DNA from: Hyaloscypha bicolor E
Lineage: Eukaryota > Ascomycota > Leotiomycetes > Helotiales > Hyaloscyphaceae
NCBI RefSeq assembly: GCF_002865645.1
Contig: NW_020194517.1
Location: 1,612,001 to 1,676,000 of the forward strand
Length of the DNA stretch: 64,000 bases
Direction of reading: 5' to 3'
The notes beneath the pieces were generated by a model. It had not been told where the DNA came from, made no database searches, and worked only from the letters and a program-made list of their open reading frames with translations. The position numbers and the translations under genes were made by a program. Of the stretch, positions 46,044-57,600 are shown in pieces (positions within the stretch are counted from its first letter, which is position 1; every line of letters starts with the position of its first letter).

Positions 46044-48610
46044 CTATTCCAAGGCTTTTGCTCCCTTTTTGGCAGCCCCTATAATAAAGAAGCGGAAAAC
46101 TTCATCGTGTTCTATTGACAGCTCTTGTTCGCCTGTTCAGGATTAGCAAATTTTCAAAGAATGTGGAGAGAAGTCCTAGAACACAGTGCTTACAGAAATT
46201 CTCATACGCAGAACCGAGCTCCTCGATCGCAATTGCCAATGGTAAAGCATTGCCGCTTTGATTGGGGTCGTTCTGCTGTATATTGTGGCTCCACAGCCTC
46301 CACTCGAATTGTGCAAATGAGGATGTCCTCTCGCATAGCGTTCCATAGGTAGCAACAACCACTCGATACATGAACTTGACTTTCTCAAGCCTCGTTGCAA
46401 AGATTACTGGCAGCAATCATCAGTAAGTATAATCACAGAATAGAATCGCACTCGTTTCGCCATGCTCATCCTCACCTCGAGATTTCACCGGAATCTTCAC
46501 ACTTCTCTCACATAACAAGACATCATTCCTATAGATGAGCAGCAGTCTGAGTAAACAATTCTTAGTCACCATCATGCTGAAGATGTCCAGGCCGAGGAGG
46601 CGAGGGAGATTGTTGAACTGGGAGAGGACGAATTTCTCGGCTTTGGATATGCCGGCGAGTGCAATGGCCCTGATGTGCTGGTTGAGCACAGGGTCGGCGT
46701 AAGAGTAGTCGCGAGAAGTACCGCCTGCTGCATTACCGTGGGTGAATACCAGCGAGTGCATTAGGAAACTTCGTAGATTTACTATCCTCAAGGTAGCGGT
46801 AACGAGTTCATGCTAGGAAACGAGTTGATAAGGGGAATTTTCTGTGGAAGGGGCTCTCACGAGTGGCGAACCCTCCGAATATAAAAGTAGCACTCGATCG
46901 ATCTTGTCATGCAAGTCGTGGCTAAGGAACGGGTCGTGTAGTTTGCAAATACCTGGCCGGGACAAATTCTCTAGCTGTTCGATACTAGGAACAGAATCTG
47001 GAAGGATTGCTCGGCACTCCGTCGCAGGAGGATGCCAAGCAATTGATGCGGTGTATGATCCAGAGAGCCCTGTACCTGGGTAGATGCGTTCGTAACCTGT
47101 GACGGTGAGACTGAGGGTAGGAGAATCATTAATCATGGCTTCCAGTCTGAAGGACACTTGTTCAGTAATGCCAGAGGAAAATCTAACCGAAGTAGCGCTG
47201 CGCTCTTGGGCCTTGATAATCATCTCATATATGCCTGTTTTAGTCAGATTTGAGCAAGTGTAAGACGGAGGCATGAAATTACTTGAATGGGAGATGTATA
47301 CGTCCATTAATCTCTGTCTTAGGCAGATCTGCCCTGCTAAGTTAGGATTTTTAGCCATCCTCTGACAGCGGGTACATGTTTCGTCCGTAGAGCACTATGA
47401 CTCTCTTATCAGTAGAGGGCCTTGTAGGGAACGCATCAACATTTTAACACACCGCAATTTTCCTAATCTGACACTGCCAACATGCTCCCTTTCTTCTTAC
47501 TTGCTCAACTTTCTTCCTTTCCTCCACGCTATAAGCTTTTTTACCCTTCGATACGGTTGTGGTTGATTGTTTAATTTCGAAGGTCGTCATCAGTTTCTCG
47601 GGTGGAGGTTGGAGAGGATGTGGTCCCAGAAGAGTTGAAGAGACGTCTAGGCGCTCTGGGAGACGATGGATACACGTCGGCTTTGGCGTGGTTTGAATAG
47701 AGTTTGTGACTTTGTTTCGTTGAGTCTCATGGCTCAGCTGTGGATGAAAGCCCAAAGAAAGTTCTTTGCCATCGAAGTCTGGATGGTCGCTGCTCCGCAC
47801 ACCTTCACAGAAGTATTGCTGAGTAGCTTCCATATTAGCATTGTCTGATCCATTGCTAGATGTTGGAGTGTAGATGACCGGGCTACTGGATTGCAGATTC
47901 GATGGCGGGTCAATGTAGAATGATCCAAGAGGATCAAGAGGGGGATTTTCGGCTATTGACATGGACGTGGAATCAAGAATGAACATATCGCTCAGATGAT
48001 AGTGGTACTGCTTCTGAGTGTTTGGGGAATCAAACATGCCAAGGTTAGAATCCGTCCCTGAGTGTAGCAAAAAGGGAAGTTTGTGATGGGTGTCGAATTT
48101 GGCAAATGAGGGACTAGTGGTGTAAAGTGGCCTACCATCACTCATTGTATGTGCAATATCCGAGCTGGCTATGGTTTCTTTCCAACTTAATGGACAATTG
48201 AGCGGATCGTCGTGTCTGGTTGTCGAACAGTCATGGTAGTTATCGTGATACTGAGTATGGTTTAGCCCGAAGCTGTCGTAAACTTTTGCGGCTGGACCAG
48301 AGCGGTTGTCCGGATCGACAAAATTACTCTCCTCCAGGAATAAATCAATCAAGAACTCGTCGTCCATGGCTTTGTAGCGATTTGTGTTGGCTACCGTACA
48401 GATTGGCTCCGGGGCCTTAGGTGACGGATCGGCTTGGTACCCTCCGGCTGATGAGATATGCGGAGGGCGTTTTGAATACGATAGAATGGATAATATACCC
48501 TGAGAAGTGAAACGGGGGAAACAGTTGATATCCGTATGGAATGAGTGGGAACCGGAAGATGATATGAATCCATATCCAAAGTTCAAGAAAGTGGTGGGGG
48601 GGAAGCCCAT
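46044..48610 (-). CDS. Zn2Cys6 transcription factor with internal zinc cluster, paralogue of the 14.9-kb gene
   Basis: Five exons: 47453-48610, 46861-47394, 46476-46812, 46194-46406 and 46044-46132, encoding about 776 aa. Introns are 58, 48, 69 and 61 bp, all GT/AG and frame-keeping. The start could also be the Met at 48367 (695 aa). The long Ser/Pro/Gln-rich N-terminal region is followed by basic KGKKAYSVEERKKVEQVRRK. The zinc cluster is CWQCQIRKIA, intron, CSTDETCTRC, 13 residues, then C in QICLRQRLMDVY. Spacing C-2-C-6-C-5-C-2-C-13-C and the intron before the third Cys match the factor at 14943. The C-terminal half is helical. Nuclear regulator; targets unknown. Confidence 0.82.
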
Positions 48611-49021
48611 GTTAATGGCCGTTGTTGATTGGATCGCGAGGGATTTCGGTGTGCCCAAAGCGGAAAGAAAACGCCACTTGGTTTTCCTTGGCCTACTCGT
48701 TCTTCGGTCACTATCGGTGAATACGGATTCAGAAACACACTCTCTTTTGTTACTTGCATGAGAATACGACTTCAAACCTGTAGGGCACAATAGTGGTCTT
48801 GCAGCTTTGCAGCGTAATGCAATGTTCCACGCTGCCCGCGGGCTATTGATTACTGATCACTGGATTCCTAACGTCATCTGTGGCGTCCAAACTCGGGGGC
48901 TTGATAGGGCTGTTTAAGGGCCCGTCCTGCGAACCACCCATACGCCCCATTTATTATATAATATCATTTTAAATTAAATTACCGTTCTTCAACCCTACTA
49001 TATAAAATCGCCCATATAACT
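48611..49021. other. Intergenic upstream of the transcription factor gene
   Basis: Promoter region; becomes AT-rich after 48950. The frame upstream of 48610 remains open to about 48790 but has no ATG. Confidence 0.4.
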
Positions 49022-49910
49022 GTTTCATACAGTGTGTCAAATGAATAGATTAGATTAGAATACTGGCTAGTAATCTAATTTATTCATCAAAAATACCCAC
49101 TAATTATATTCTAATCAGATTCTAATTGAGGTAATCATGAATATTCATGAATACTTTGATTACTATACACGTGACTGTCTCACGTGATATACTAACCTAA
49201 TTAGGTATTGTGATGGGGATTTGATTGTTATATGGATTTCGGACCATATATAGGCGTTGGATGCGTGGGTGGAGGTAAAGAGGGTAGGAAGCTAAATAAG
49301 TAGAAGTAATAATCTTAAGACTGCTAGGGAATCACGTTCTCGCTTAGCCTTACTCAGATAGCAACTTCTCGCTAGACAGAATTCATCAAGCTTCACAACA
49401 CACTCAAGATTCCAGAGCTTGCCCAGCAAAGACTCTCAGCACCAGTAATGAAATAATACGAATGGTCAAAAATAAGGGGCTCCGAAGGTTGATGTATTGG
49501 GAAGGCTAATCGTACGTATGGACGGAGGTCTTATGCAACCCCTTAAACTAGCGCCAGCATGCCTGGGAAGCAGGACACGTGACGGTAGTCACGGGACAAG
49601 AGAGAAAAAACCCCACCACAGTATGGCTCCCGATCTAGCATCGTCTTTGCAAGGCTTTCGACCCACTAATTAGGCAGCGAGGTGGCGCTAAGGAGACACT
49701 AGAGCGGGATCTCTACTTAATTAGGCTAGAGTATCACGTGCCATGGTCACGTGTAGAGTAATCAAAGTATTCATGAATATTCATGATTATATATTCTAAT
49801 CTAATCAAATTATTTAAGCATTGCAGTAATTATATTCTATTCAAGCTAATCATGAATATTCATGAATATTCGGAATACCTTGATTACTTTTTTGACACAC
49901 TGGTTTCATA
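49022..49910. mobile_element. Non-autonomous hAT-type element (873 bp) with 8-bp target duplication
   Basis: The element spans 49030-49902. Perfect 12-bp terminal inverted repeats CAGTGTGTCAAA are flanked by the 8-bp direct repeat GTTTCATA (49022-49029 and 49903-49910). CAGTG ends and 8-bp duplications are diagnostic of hAT elements. Subterminal regions carry several copies of ATCATGAATATTCATGAAT in both orientations (about 49133, 49770 and 49852), which would suit transposase binding. The interior has no transposase frame. Confidence 0.85.
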
Positions 49911-50213
49911 TGGAATTATATAATACTACTATAAAGGTCGCCTTTTTTGTATAATATTAAAAGTTAATTGTGACTTAACTTTTAACTAAGATTAGACTCT
50001 ATTTAACGCAACTATTGGATGCTCCAAATGCTCAGCAACCCGGAGTTTACTAGGTATGGCTAGGTCTACAAGATAATCCGCTTACTGGCGTGTACTAAGA
50101 AGTGCTTGATAGGAGATCTGGAGCATGGTGGATTGGTCCTGGGTGGTGTTACGGGTCTTTGTTCCTCTGAAAGCCCCGCCTGCTCCGGAATCTACCGAGG
50201 CCTATAACCCCTA

Positions 50214-50370
50214 TCCCTTCGTCCGGTAGAAACTGTCCACACTAGCAGGGGGGCCTGGCTCAGGGCGAAAAGGCGATAGATGACTAATAGGTTTCTAAGC
50301 AAAGGCACACGTTTTCGCCCTGAGCCAGGCCCCCCTTGCTAGCGTGGACAGTTTCTACCGGACGAAGGGA
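50214..50370. mobile_element. MITE, 157-bp palindrome flanked by TA (TCCCTTCGTC family)
   Basis: Arms of about 58 bp differ at two positions and enclose a ~41-bp loop. The ends are TCCCTTCGTCCGG and CCGGACGAAGGGA, with TA on both sides (50212-50213 and 50371-50372). The outer 12 bases and the internal GTCCACGCTAGC block match the element at 3332-3475, while the inner arm sequences differ. Confidence 0.82.
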
Positions 50371-51303
50371 TACTGACAAACCCCCGAAAATCGTGACATT
50401 GCGCAATGTCATAATGTCATGTTTTTAGGGGTTTTGGCTGGAGGATTGCTATCGGCCTCGGTAATACACGTGCGACCTTTAGAAACCAAAGTTCGAGTAA
50501 ATTGAAACGCGGCTCTGATCAAATATTAAGGATCGGGAGGGAGCGTAAGGGTGCGCGAAAACCGAAAGGACGGTTTTTCTTTATGACAGAGTAAAGTACT
50601 AGAAATAGCCGCCAAAATACACTTCTCTTAATAGTCTAAAGGATTACCCCTTTTCTATCTTCTTAATTCTTAGGTAAGGAATTAGCGGAAAAGAAGAAGA
50701 AGAGATCCCTCGCTGGAACAACTCCAAATTCTCCCTGGTCAGTCCGATAACATTTGCCCGCCCCACATAGGCATCTGACGCTGGGACATCTGGCCCAGCC
50801 ACCAATTTGCAGCTTACATCTTTGTTATTGAGAGCTTACGAGTACTCCCCCCTCCTCTAATTACTTGCAACAGTGGGTCCACAGAACACAGACACTCTAC
50901 CATACAAAACCCACCGGTCAAGAGGGTCCACAATTGCAGGTAATTAGGGAGGGGGAGGCGTATGATCGTATCTTCAGGGCGCTGTTAAGCAAAATTTCGT
51001 GAAATCAATATGGTAAGCATTTCGCACGGCAAGGGCCAAGCCGTAGGGCTGTGCTAAGCTTTCAGGGGCCAGCAGGGGTCCAGAGAGACCCGCCGTAAAA
51101 TGGCGCTGGACGGACCGACGTCGCGGGGGGGTTGCACTACCTCCGTAGACTAACTATAAGCAGTATGCAGGAAGCTCAACTCACCTCATCCTCAACAGCA
51201 GACGAATATATAATGGCTCTCCTCGACTCCTCTTCTACTCACCAACACCATCACTTCCATCACCCGATCCTCTAAATCCTACTCCTCCCACAACAGCAGC
51301 ACA
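50371..51303. other. Intergenic with one small palindrome
   Basis: At 50841-50966 an imperfect inverted repeat with CCCCTCC, CTAATTAC and TGCAA blocks is mirrored on the other arm; possibly another MITE. The last part is a CT-rich leader of the next gene. Confidence 0.45.
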
Positions 51304-52842
51304 ATGGGCCGTCTCGTGAAGCTCCTAGGCTCAGGAATAGGCCTCGCATCAGAAGCCATCCACAATCGCAAATCCTCGTCCTCGAACGTTAACCGTCCAG
51401 ATAACGCCGGCGAAGGCAGCAGCAGATCCGCCCCCCTTTCTGCCAATGAAGCACCACCCCAATACGTCGAAGTCCCAAACCATACCGCGGACGAGCTGAT
51501 CGCAGCCGGGAAAGCAGTCCCCGCAGACACGAAAGACCCCCACTTCTACGGCCACGACGAGAAGACACCCCACAACGACGATGACGATGATGATGATTCT
51601 CTCTCCGAGGAAGGTGACGAAGAACAATGGGAGCTCGACGAAGCAGTCTCCTACCCCGAGCCCCGCGACGACGCACCAGAAGACATCGGACAACTTACCG
51701 ATACGTTCATGGCCAACCACCCACCTCCTGCCTACACACCGAGGGAGACCGGCCCAACGCGAGGAAAATTGCCATGCCCGGTTATAATCCCGCAGAGGAG
51801 GCCTCGCGACAAGAAGCGCGGATTCGTCCGCGCTTACGCCCCTGTCCTAGCAGATTGCGGTATCGATCAAGCAACGTTTCTGGATTTTCTGGTGACATTT
51901 TATAAGAGCACGAAAGAGGACAAATGGCTGCAGGTTGTGAACATCAGCGCTGCGATCGCGGGCCTGGCGCCGAATCCGATTGTGATGGGTGTTACTATCG
52001 CGGTGCAGGTAGCGGTTGGCGTTGCGATGGAGGTGCAACGCCGTCATAGGTTCGTCCCCTTCCCTCCCTTCCCAACATTTCCTCCCCCTGACTAGTTGAT
52101 TAGGACAAACACCTTCCTCGATCGCATGAACAACGAGTTCTTCAAACCCCGCGGTCTCTACTGTCTAATTATGACGTATAAACCCGACTCAAACGCCGTC
52201 CACTCCAGAATCGACATCAACCAAACAATTTCCTCCTCCATGACCCCCGCTTCCTCATCCACGCGCCAAACATTAAAGAACCTGCGTCTCTCATCTGGCG
52301 AAACATACGGCGAGCTCGAACTTCCTGAAGCTGCGCCTCTCATCTTCCCAGCTCTAGACTCTCTCTCCCCTGCCGAAAAAGAACACCAGGAAAAACAGTC
52401 GAAGATGAAAGCCAGCGGGAAGTTCATCGCAGATTACTACGACCGTCGCGCACAAGCGAAGTTCAGCGGCGAGACTTACGGCATGAGCAAATTAAGCGCT
52501 GGCCCAGAGCCAGAGTTCAAGTCAAGATACGCGGATCCTAACCATGCGGCGAATAGCGGGAGTCTGATTTCTTTGTTGACCGGGGGACATGTAAATCCGA
52601 GGGAGAGGAGGGAGAGGAGACGGGGCGCGAAGAGGGTTCGGAGGGCGGTTAGAAGAGGGGAGGAGGTTACGGAGCAGATGAGGAGTGGGAAGGGGAGGAG
52701 GAGGGGAGGGAGAGAGGGTTTGGTTAAGAGGATGTTGAAGAAGGATGTGCTGTATTTGATGATTACGAATTTGCCGAGTGAGGAGGAGGTGAAGATTGGG
52801 AGGGAGGTTGTGGAAGGTGGGGAAGGGGAGGGAGAGTTGTGA
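51304..52842 (+). CDS. Conserved-looking fungal protein of unknown function
   Basis: Two exons, 51304-52049 and 52104-52842, across a 54-bp intron (GTTCGT, branch GACTAG/GTTGAT, TTAG), encoding 494 aa. The N-terminal third is disordered, with an Asp/Glu-rich run at about residues 90-115. Then comes a compact region (ADCGIDQATFLDFLVTFY, then a Gly/Ala/Val-rich, possibly membrane-binding, stretch NISAAIAGLAPNPIVMGVTI). Next is TFLDRMNNEFFKPRGLYCLI, two similar SGETYG segments, and a strongly basic Arg/Lys-rich segment (about residues 425-470). The end has LYLMITNLPSEEE. I do not recognise a named family. Confidence 0.75.
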
Positions 52843-54384
52843 CACTGAGCTGTTGTTTTGCTTACAGAGAAGTCCCGAAATGAAATCTTTTCATCTGGCT
52901 CTATTGGCTAGAGCAATCACAACCATTTTCAAGTGTGAAAAGTAGTTGAAGGCTTCGGACTGAGGCGTGCGATGCGGGAGGTGCTGGGAATCTTTCAATG
53001 TATTCCCTTTAAGCCTCCTTGTTTTCTTTCCTTCACATCCGGCATCCTAGGTTGATACTAAAGGAGAGGCCTCTTGCCCATAATAAAGCTCCTCCTTTTC
53101 ATTATGGGAAAGAGTGAAGGATGGATAAATACTATTGACAGTTTCGTTGCACATCGGATCTCTCTGTCGCCGGCTCGCCTTTGACTGACAACGACTTGCG
53201 TGTCTTCCAGTGAATTCAATTACAGCTCTGCTGAAACTTTCGTTGCACATCGCAATCTCTTTGTCGCTGCTCACCTTTGACTTTGTTGTCGGACCAGCGT
53301 GCCTTCAAGTGAATACTTTATAGCTCTGCAAGAGCTTTCGTTGCATATTGCACAAATCCTGGCCCTGGCACCACTGCCTCGACTTTGCAAAAAACATTAT
53401 GAGATGATGTCCAGCCGGTGACTATAGTTGATAATCATCTAAAGTCAGAGAGAAATATGGGAGTGAAGCTGACGCGGGTTAAATTATTCTGAGGCATTGA
53501 ATTGTCGAGCTATGTGTGAGATGATAGGTGAAAAGTGAAGGGTTGGCCTGGGATTTGGAGATTTAAGGCTGCAGAGTGCATACATAAGATATCTCATTCT
53601 CGAAGTTTAAGAATAGATGTCCGGAAGCCTTAAACCTTTTCCAGAGAAATCTTGGGGGGAGGCGTCAGTTTTGCTTTACAAGTCATCTGATTGGATGTTG
53701 TTGAGGTTACTTCACGTGATCTGGACACGAACATTTTGAAACGACGCCATTACGCGGCATAACTTCGCGTCCTCTGATTAGTTTTGCCTCCCCACACTCA
53801 TATCAAGCATTTATGCTTACGAGGACCAGATGAGCCCGCCAATGGCAAGGCGTTTTCGCAGCCTCTCAGCCTCCACTCTGACAGCTGCTGCTCAACGTCC
53901 TTCTTGGCAGGAGAAAACTTGCACCTGCCAAGATCGGGACCACATCGCCAGTGCGCGTCTAGTCCATAAGATTCGTTGTTTCGCCTGCCTCATTTGCCAA
54001 AGCACTGGTTCTTATTGGTTAATGGTTTGATGCGTTTTCGTCTGATGGATGGAAATAGCTGCAGGATGTGGAGTTGTGGAGTTCTGAATGATGGCGAGGC
54101 TGAGTGATAAGGATGGGGAAAACGGACCTTGGCATCAAGGGACCAATTCCAGGTGAGATGTTTCGAAACTGCGGAAATGGGAGGAGGCGGGATTAGGGGT
54201 GGTGACGAAGGCTTTGGGCGAATGCAGACTTAGAGAGAAAGATGAAGAGATGGTCGATGTATAAGTATACTTTCCACTCTCTGCTAGTGGTACATCCTCA
54301 CCTCATCTTCACTCTTTTCTCTTTTCTGTGCTCTTTTAACTCGCCTTTTGCATTCTTTACAAAAGCTCTTACTGATATTTCATC
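52843..54384. other. Intergenic with a ~97-bp direct repeat
   Basis: At 53142-53351 the block starting TTTCGTTGCA recurs at 53238 and 53336 (2.2 imperfect copies). The final 150 bp, with TATAAGTATAC near 54261 and a CT-rich tract, is the promoter and leader of the dioxygenase gene. Confidence 0.6.
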
Positions 54385-55613
54385 ATGGTCCACTTCTCCA
54401 AGTTAGCCACAGCCGTGGCAGCAGCCTGCCTGGCCTCCACCACCATCGCCCATCCAGGAGAACACCACGACCTTGCCGCCATCAAGCGCGAGATCGTGGC
54501 CCGCAACCAGATGGCTTCCGCTGCTAAGCGTTCCATCGATTCCTGCTCCAGCTCTCTCAAGCACCGAGAGTTGAACGCTCGATCCATTGCCCGACGCGCG
54601 GAGACGCTTCATTCGATCCGCAACGCCCGGGGTATAAAGTCAAGTAAGCAACCTTCCGGCCTTGAACAGTCTCTTGAAGTTTTTGCTGATAGTAAACAGA
54701 GCCACAAAAATACCGCCGCGACCTCGCAACCCTCGAGACCTACGAAGCAGTAGACCACAATGAGACAGGACTCGTCGACTACACTGTCGGCAGCAGCGAT
54801 ACCACCATCTTCTCCGCCAACACCTCCTGCATCCTCACTCCCGAAGTAACCGATGGTCCGTATTACGTCACCGGTGAGTTAATCCGCAAAAACGTCACCG
54901 AAGGACAAGCCGGTATCCCGCTGTATCTCGAAGTGCAGTACCTAGACATCAACACTTGTCTTGGTGTCCCTTCTCTCTACGTCGATATCTGGAATTGTAA
55001 TGCCACCGGAGTGTATAGTGGTATCAACGTAACCGGCAACGTTGCAGACGGGGGCTGGGATTCTACTTTCCTTCGCGGCATTCAGTCAACAGACGATGAC
55101 GGGGTCGTGGCTTTCGAGACGATCTTCCCAGGCCATTACGAGGGTCGCGCAATCCACACTCACTTGCTAGTCCACGACAACGTAACCCTGTTAGCAAATT
55201 CAACAATGCAAGGCGGCGCCGTGACACACATCGGGCAACTCTTCTGGCCCGAAACCTTGCGTTCAGCAGTCGAAGCTACGTACCCCTATTCCACTAACAC
55301 GCAAGCCGTCACCTCCAACGCGGAAGACATGTGGTCCATCGTGCAAGCCGAGAACGACTACGACCCGTTCCCGGAGTTCGTGTATCTGGGAGAGAGTATC
55401 GAGGATGGATTGCTGGCTTGGATTCAAGTGGGTGTTAATGTCACGGCGGATTACAGCGATGATGATTATTATCAGGTTGCGGCGGTGCTACAGGCGGATG
55501 GAGGGCATGAGACGAGTAATAGCGTTGGGGGGAGTGGTGGAGGTGGATCGGCGCCTTCGGGGGCGATGCCTAGTGGTGCTGTGCCGAGTGGTGCTGTGCC
55601 GAGTGGGTTCTAG
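54385..55613 (+). CDS. Secreted intradiol ring-cleavage dioxygenase
   Basis: Two exons, 54385-54643 and 54700-55613, across a 56-bp intron (GTAAGC, branch GCTGAT, AACAG), encoding 390 aa. A signal peptide (MVHFSKLATAVAAACLASTT) leads to a propeptide-like region with KR sites. The catalytic domain starts TSCILTPEVTDGPYYV. Expected Fe(III) ligands are present: Tyr in GPYY, Tyr in FPGHYEGR, and the two His in RAIHTH. Other family blocks are PLYLEVQYLD, LYVDIWNCNATGVYSG and FLRGIQSTDDDG. The C-terminus has three PSGA(M/V) repeats after a Gly/Ser linker. It cleaves catechol-type aromatics between the hydroxyls; extracellular fungal members are tied to lignin or plant phenolic breakdown (family inference). 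Confidence 0.92.
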
Positions 55614-56032
55614 GTTTTGAGGGCGATTCTAAATGGAATGGAGCCAACTGAGGGGTCGGTATGAAGGGATGAGATTGTACATATGGCATGTTCTTTGGCG
55701 TTGGATATAGAATCTAGAACGGCATTCTTCGTTCAATTTATGATATACTCTAACTCCATTCCATGTGTGATCACTTGATCACTATCCAGTCCAGTGAATT
55801 TGAGAACTCTCTTGGTTAGAGTGTTTACAACCGAACAAGGTTAATATTGCCATAGAATTTAGAAGTACAACACTTGAAGAGAGGCATTGCGGCACACATA
55901 AAATAGCTCCGGAAAAGAAGACCTTCGTAGCTAGTACAAACATGTCTAGAACCAACCGGCAAAATACAAATTCTCTTCCCTAAATAGAGCAAAACCGGTA
56001 GAAGTCAAATCTAGACAACGTCTGCCAGGAAA
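55614..56032. other. Intergenic 3' region
   Basis: No supported gene. Confidence 0.45.
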
Positions 56033-56705
56033 TTAGTTACAAACTATAGCGGAACCTGGTCGGCAGTTGTTTCCAGGTCTTGTAGTCCGATACTCTCCGA
56101 CGCTTTCTTTTATGGGCTCCGCATCATTTACGATAGCCCGCACTTGCCAACCCAAAAGCAATAAATGAATTACGCTAGAAATGATCAAAGCTGGACAGAA
56201 GAACCTACCGGAGAGGAAGGAACACCAAATCAAAACCCTTACCAGATAACCCATATTCATTACAGCCAAAACAAAAATGATGCTCAGAAGGACTGCAAGT
56301 GCCACGGTGAGCTCAATAGCGAGGACCGTCCCAGAATTGCAGCCAGACTCCCTCCTCGCAAGATAGTAGGTTCACGACCTCCACGAAGTTCAGCCAAAGC
56401 GACAAAGCTAGCTCATTTCGAGCAAAACAGATATTCGGTTACGATTGGACTTGTTTGTGCGGAGGCTCTCACCTCGCAAGGTCAAGTGCGCTACATCCCC
56501 CCACCCGTGCATATGCATTTGTGCATACAAGAGTCCAGAGGCCAAATCTGAGAACACTACTAACCTGTTCTGCCAGTCCGTTTCGCTGATTTGTTAGCTC
56601 CCTGCCCGAATCTTCTTTCAGCCTTGGTATCTGATTACCATGTGATGACTTGCTGGCTCGTCGTTGGTAGAATGCTCCAGGTTTGCCTTTCCTTCTCGTA
56701 GACAT
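56033..56705 (-). CDS. Possible small membrane-protein gene, exon structure unresolved
   Basis: The minus strand has a hydrophobic frame (TVALAVLLSIIFVLAVMNMGYL, then LIISSVIHLLLLGWQVRAIV) ending in a hydrophilic tail at 56033. A basic ATG-led stretch MSTRRKGKPGAFYQRR (56705) ends near GT-type donor sequence. I could not find one set of splice sites that joins them cleanly, so this may be a gene, a relic or chance. Confidence 0.3.
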
Positions 56706-57600
56706 ATCCGCGCGACTTGCATATGACCACCGACATATCGCAAGACAAAAGGGAGCGGATTTCCGTGGCAAACTCTCCTAATCGACACTTTTTCTCAACC
56801 AGATCTCTCGTACTTAGCCAGTCGCAGAACGAAAAAGTAATCGCGCACCTCATCATGCTTCTCAAGTCGTTCGTCTTCTTCACTGCCTGGGCTGTGGGCT
56901 TCATGATGCCTCCAGGTGCTATCGATGGAGTGTATTACGTCGAAATGACTCTCCAAGGATAGATGCGCACTCCCCTCAGCGAGAGGGCCCTCAACAAAAC
57001 CGGACCCTCTCCCTTCCGCTCACGGTACTATTCAAGCCAGAAGCTCGTTAGCACAGCGGTTTATACAAACGTACACCTCGACAGGGCCAGCACTAACAAT
57101 GCGGTGGCTAAACCCTAATACGAATGCGGGTTTCTTAGCGTTCGGGGAAATGGAGCGATTTATGTTTTAGAGGGGACCACTGGGGCCTAGTTTTGCAACT
57201 ATGCCCGCAACAACGCGTAGAGTGTCTGTAGTTCTAGAGATGCAAACATCGCCTCTCGCTTCCTAATCACCGGGCGGTGTGGAAGTTTCTCCACTGGTTA
57301 TTATTTATTCGGACTTTTGGCAAGTTACGGAGAACGGGGCATAAAGTGACGGGATTACAGGTGCATGCATAATTATAGGGCCACTAATAGGGCCTGCAGT
57401 GTCTCAGCGAGCCCTGTAAGCCCCGTAATTACCTTCCAATAGAGGCGTAAGGCCCCTGAAAGCTCCCTGAAACATAATATAGCCCGATTGGGAGGTTATA
57501 TTAAGCCACAGGCTTTGATAGGGCCCTTAGCCCCTGTATTTTAGGCGTGCGTCCGCAATCAGTAGCGGGGTAAAGTGAGCTTTACCCCCCTTCTCACCCC
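56706..57600. other. Intergenic
   Basis: Nothing supported. Toward 57540-57600 the sequence has a small hairpin (GTAAAGTGAGCTTTAC), which might mark the edge of the transposon that follows. Confidence 0.35.

Noticed and set aside
56165..56551. 128-codon plus-strand frame
   Set aside because: Opposite strand has hydrophobic, protein-like segments; this frame has none.
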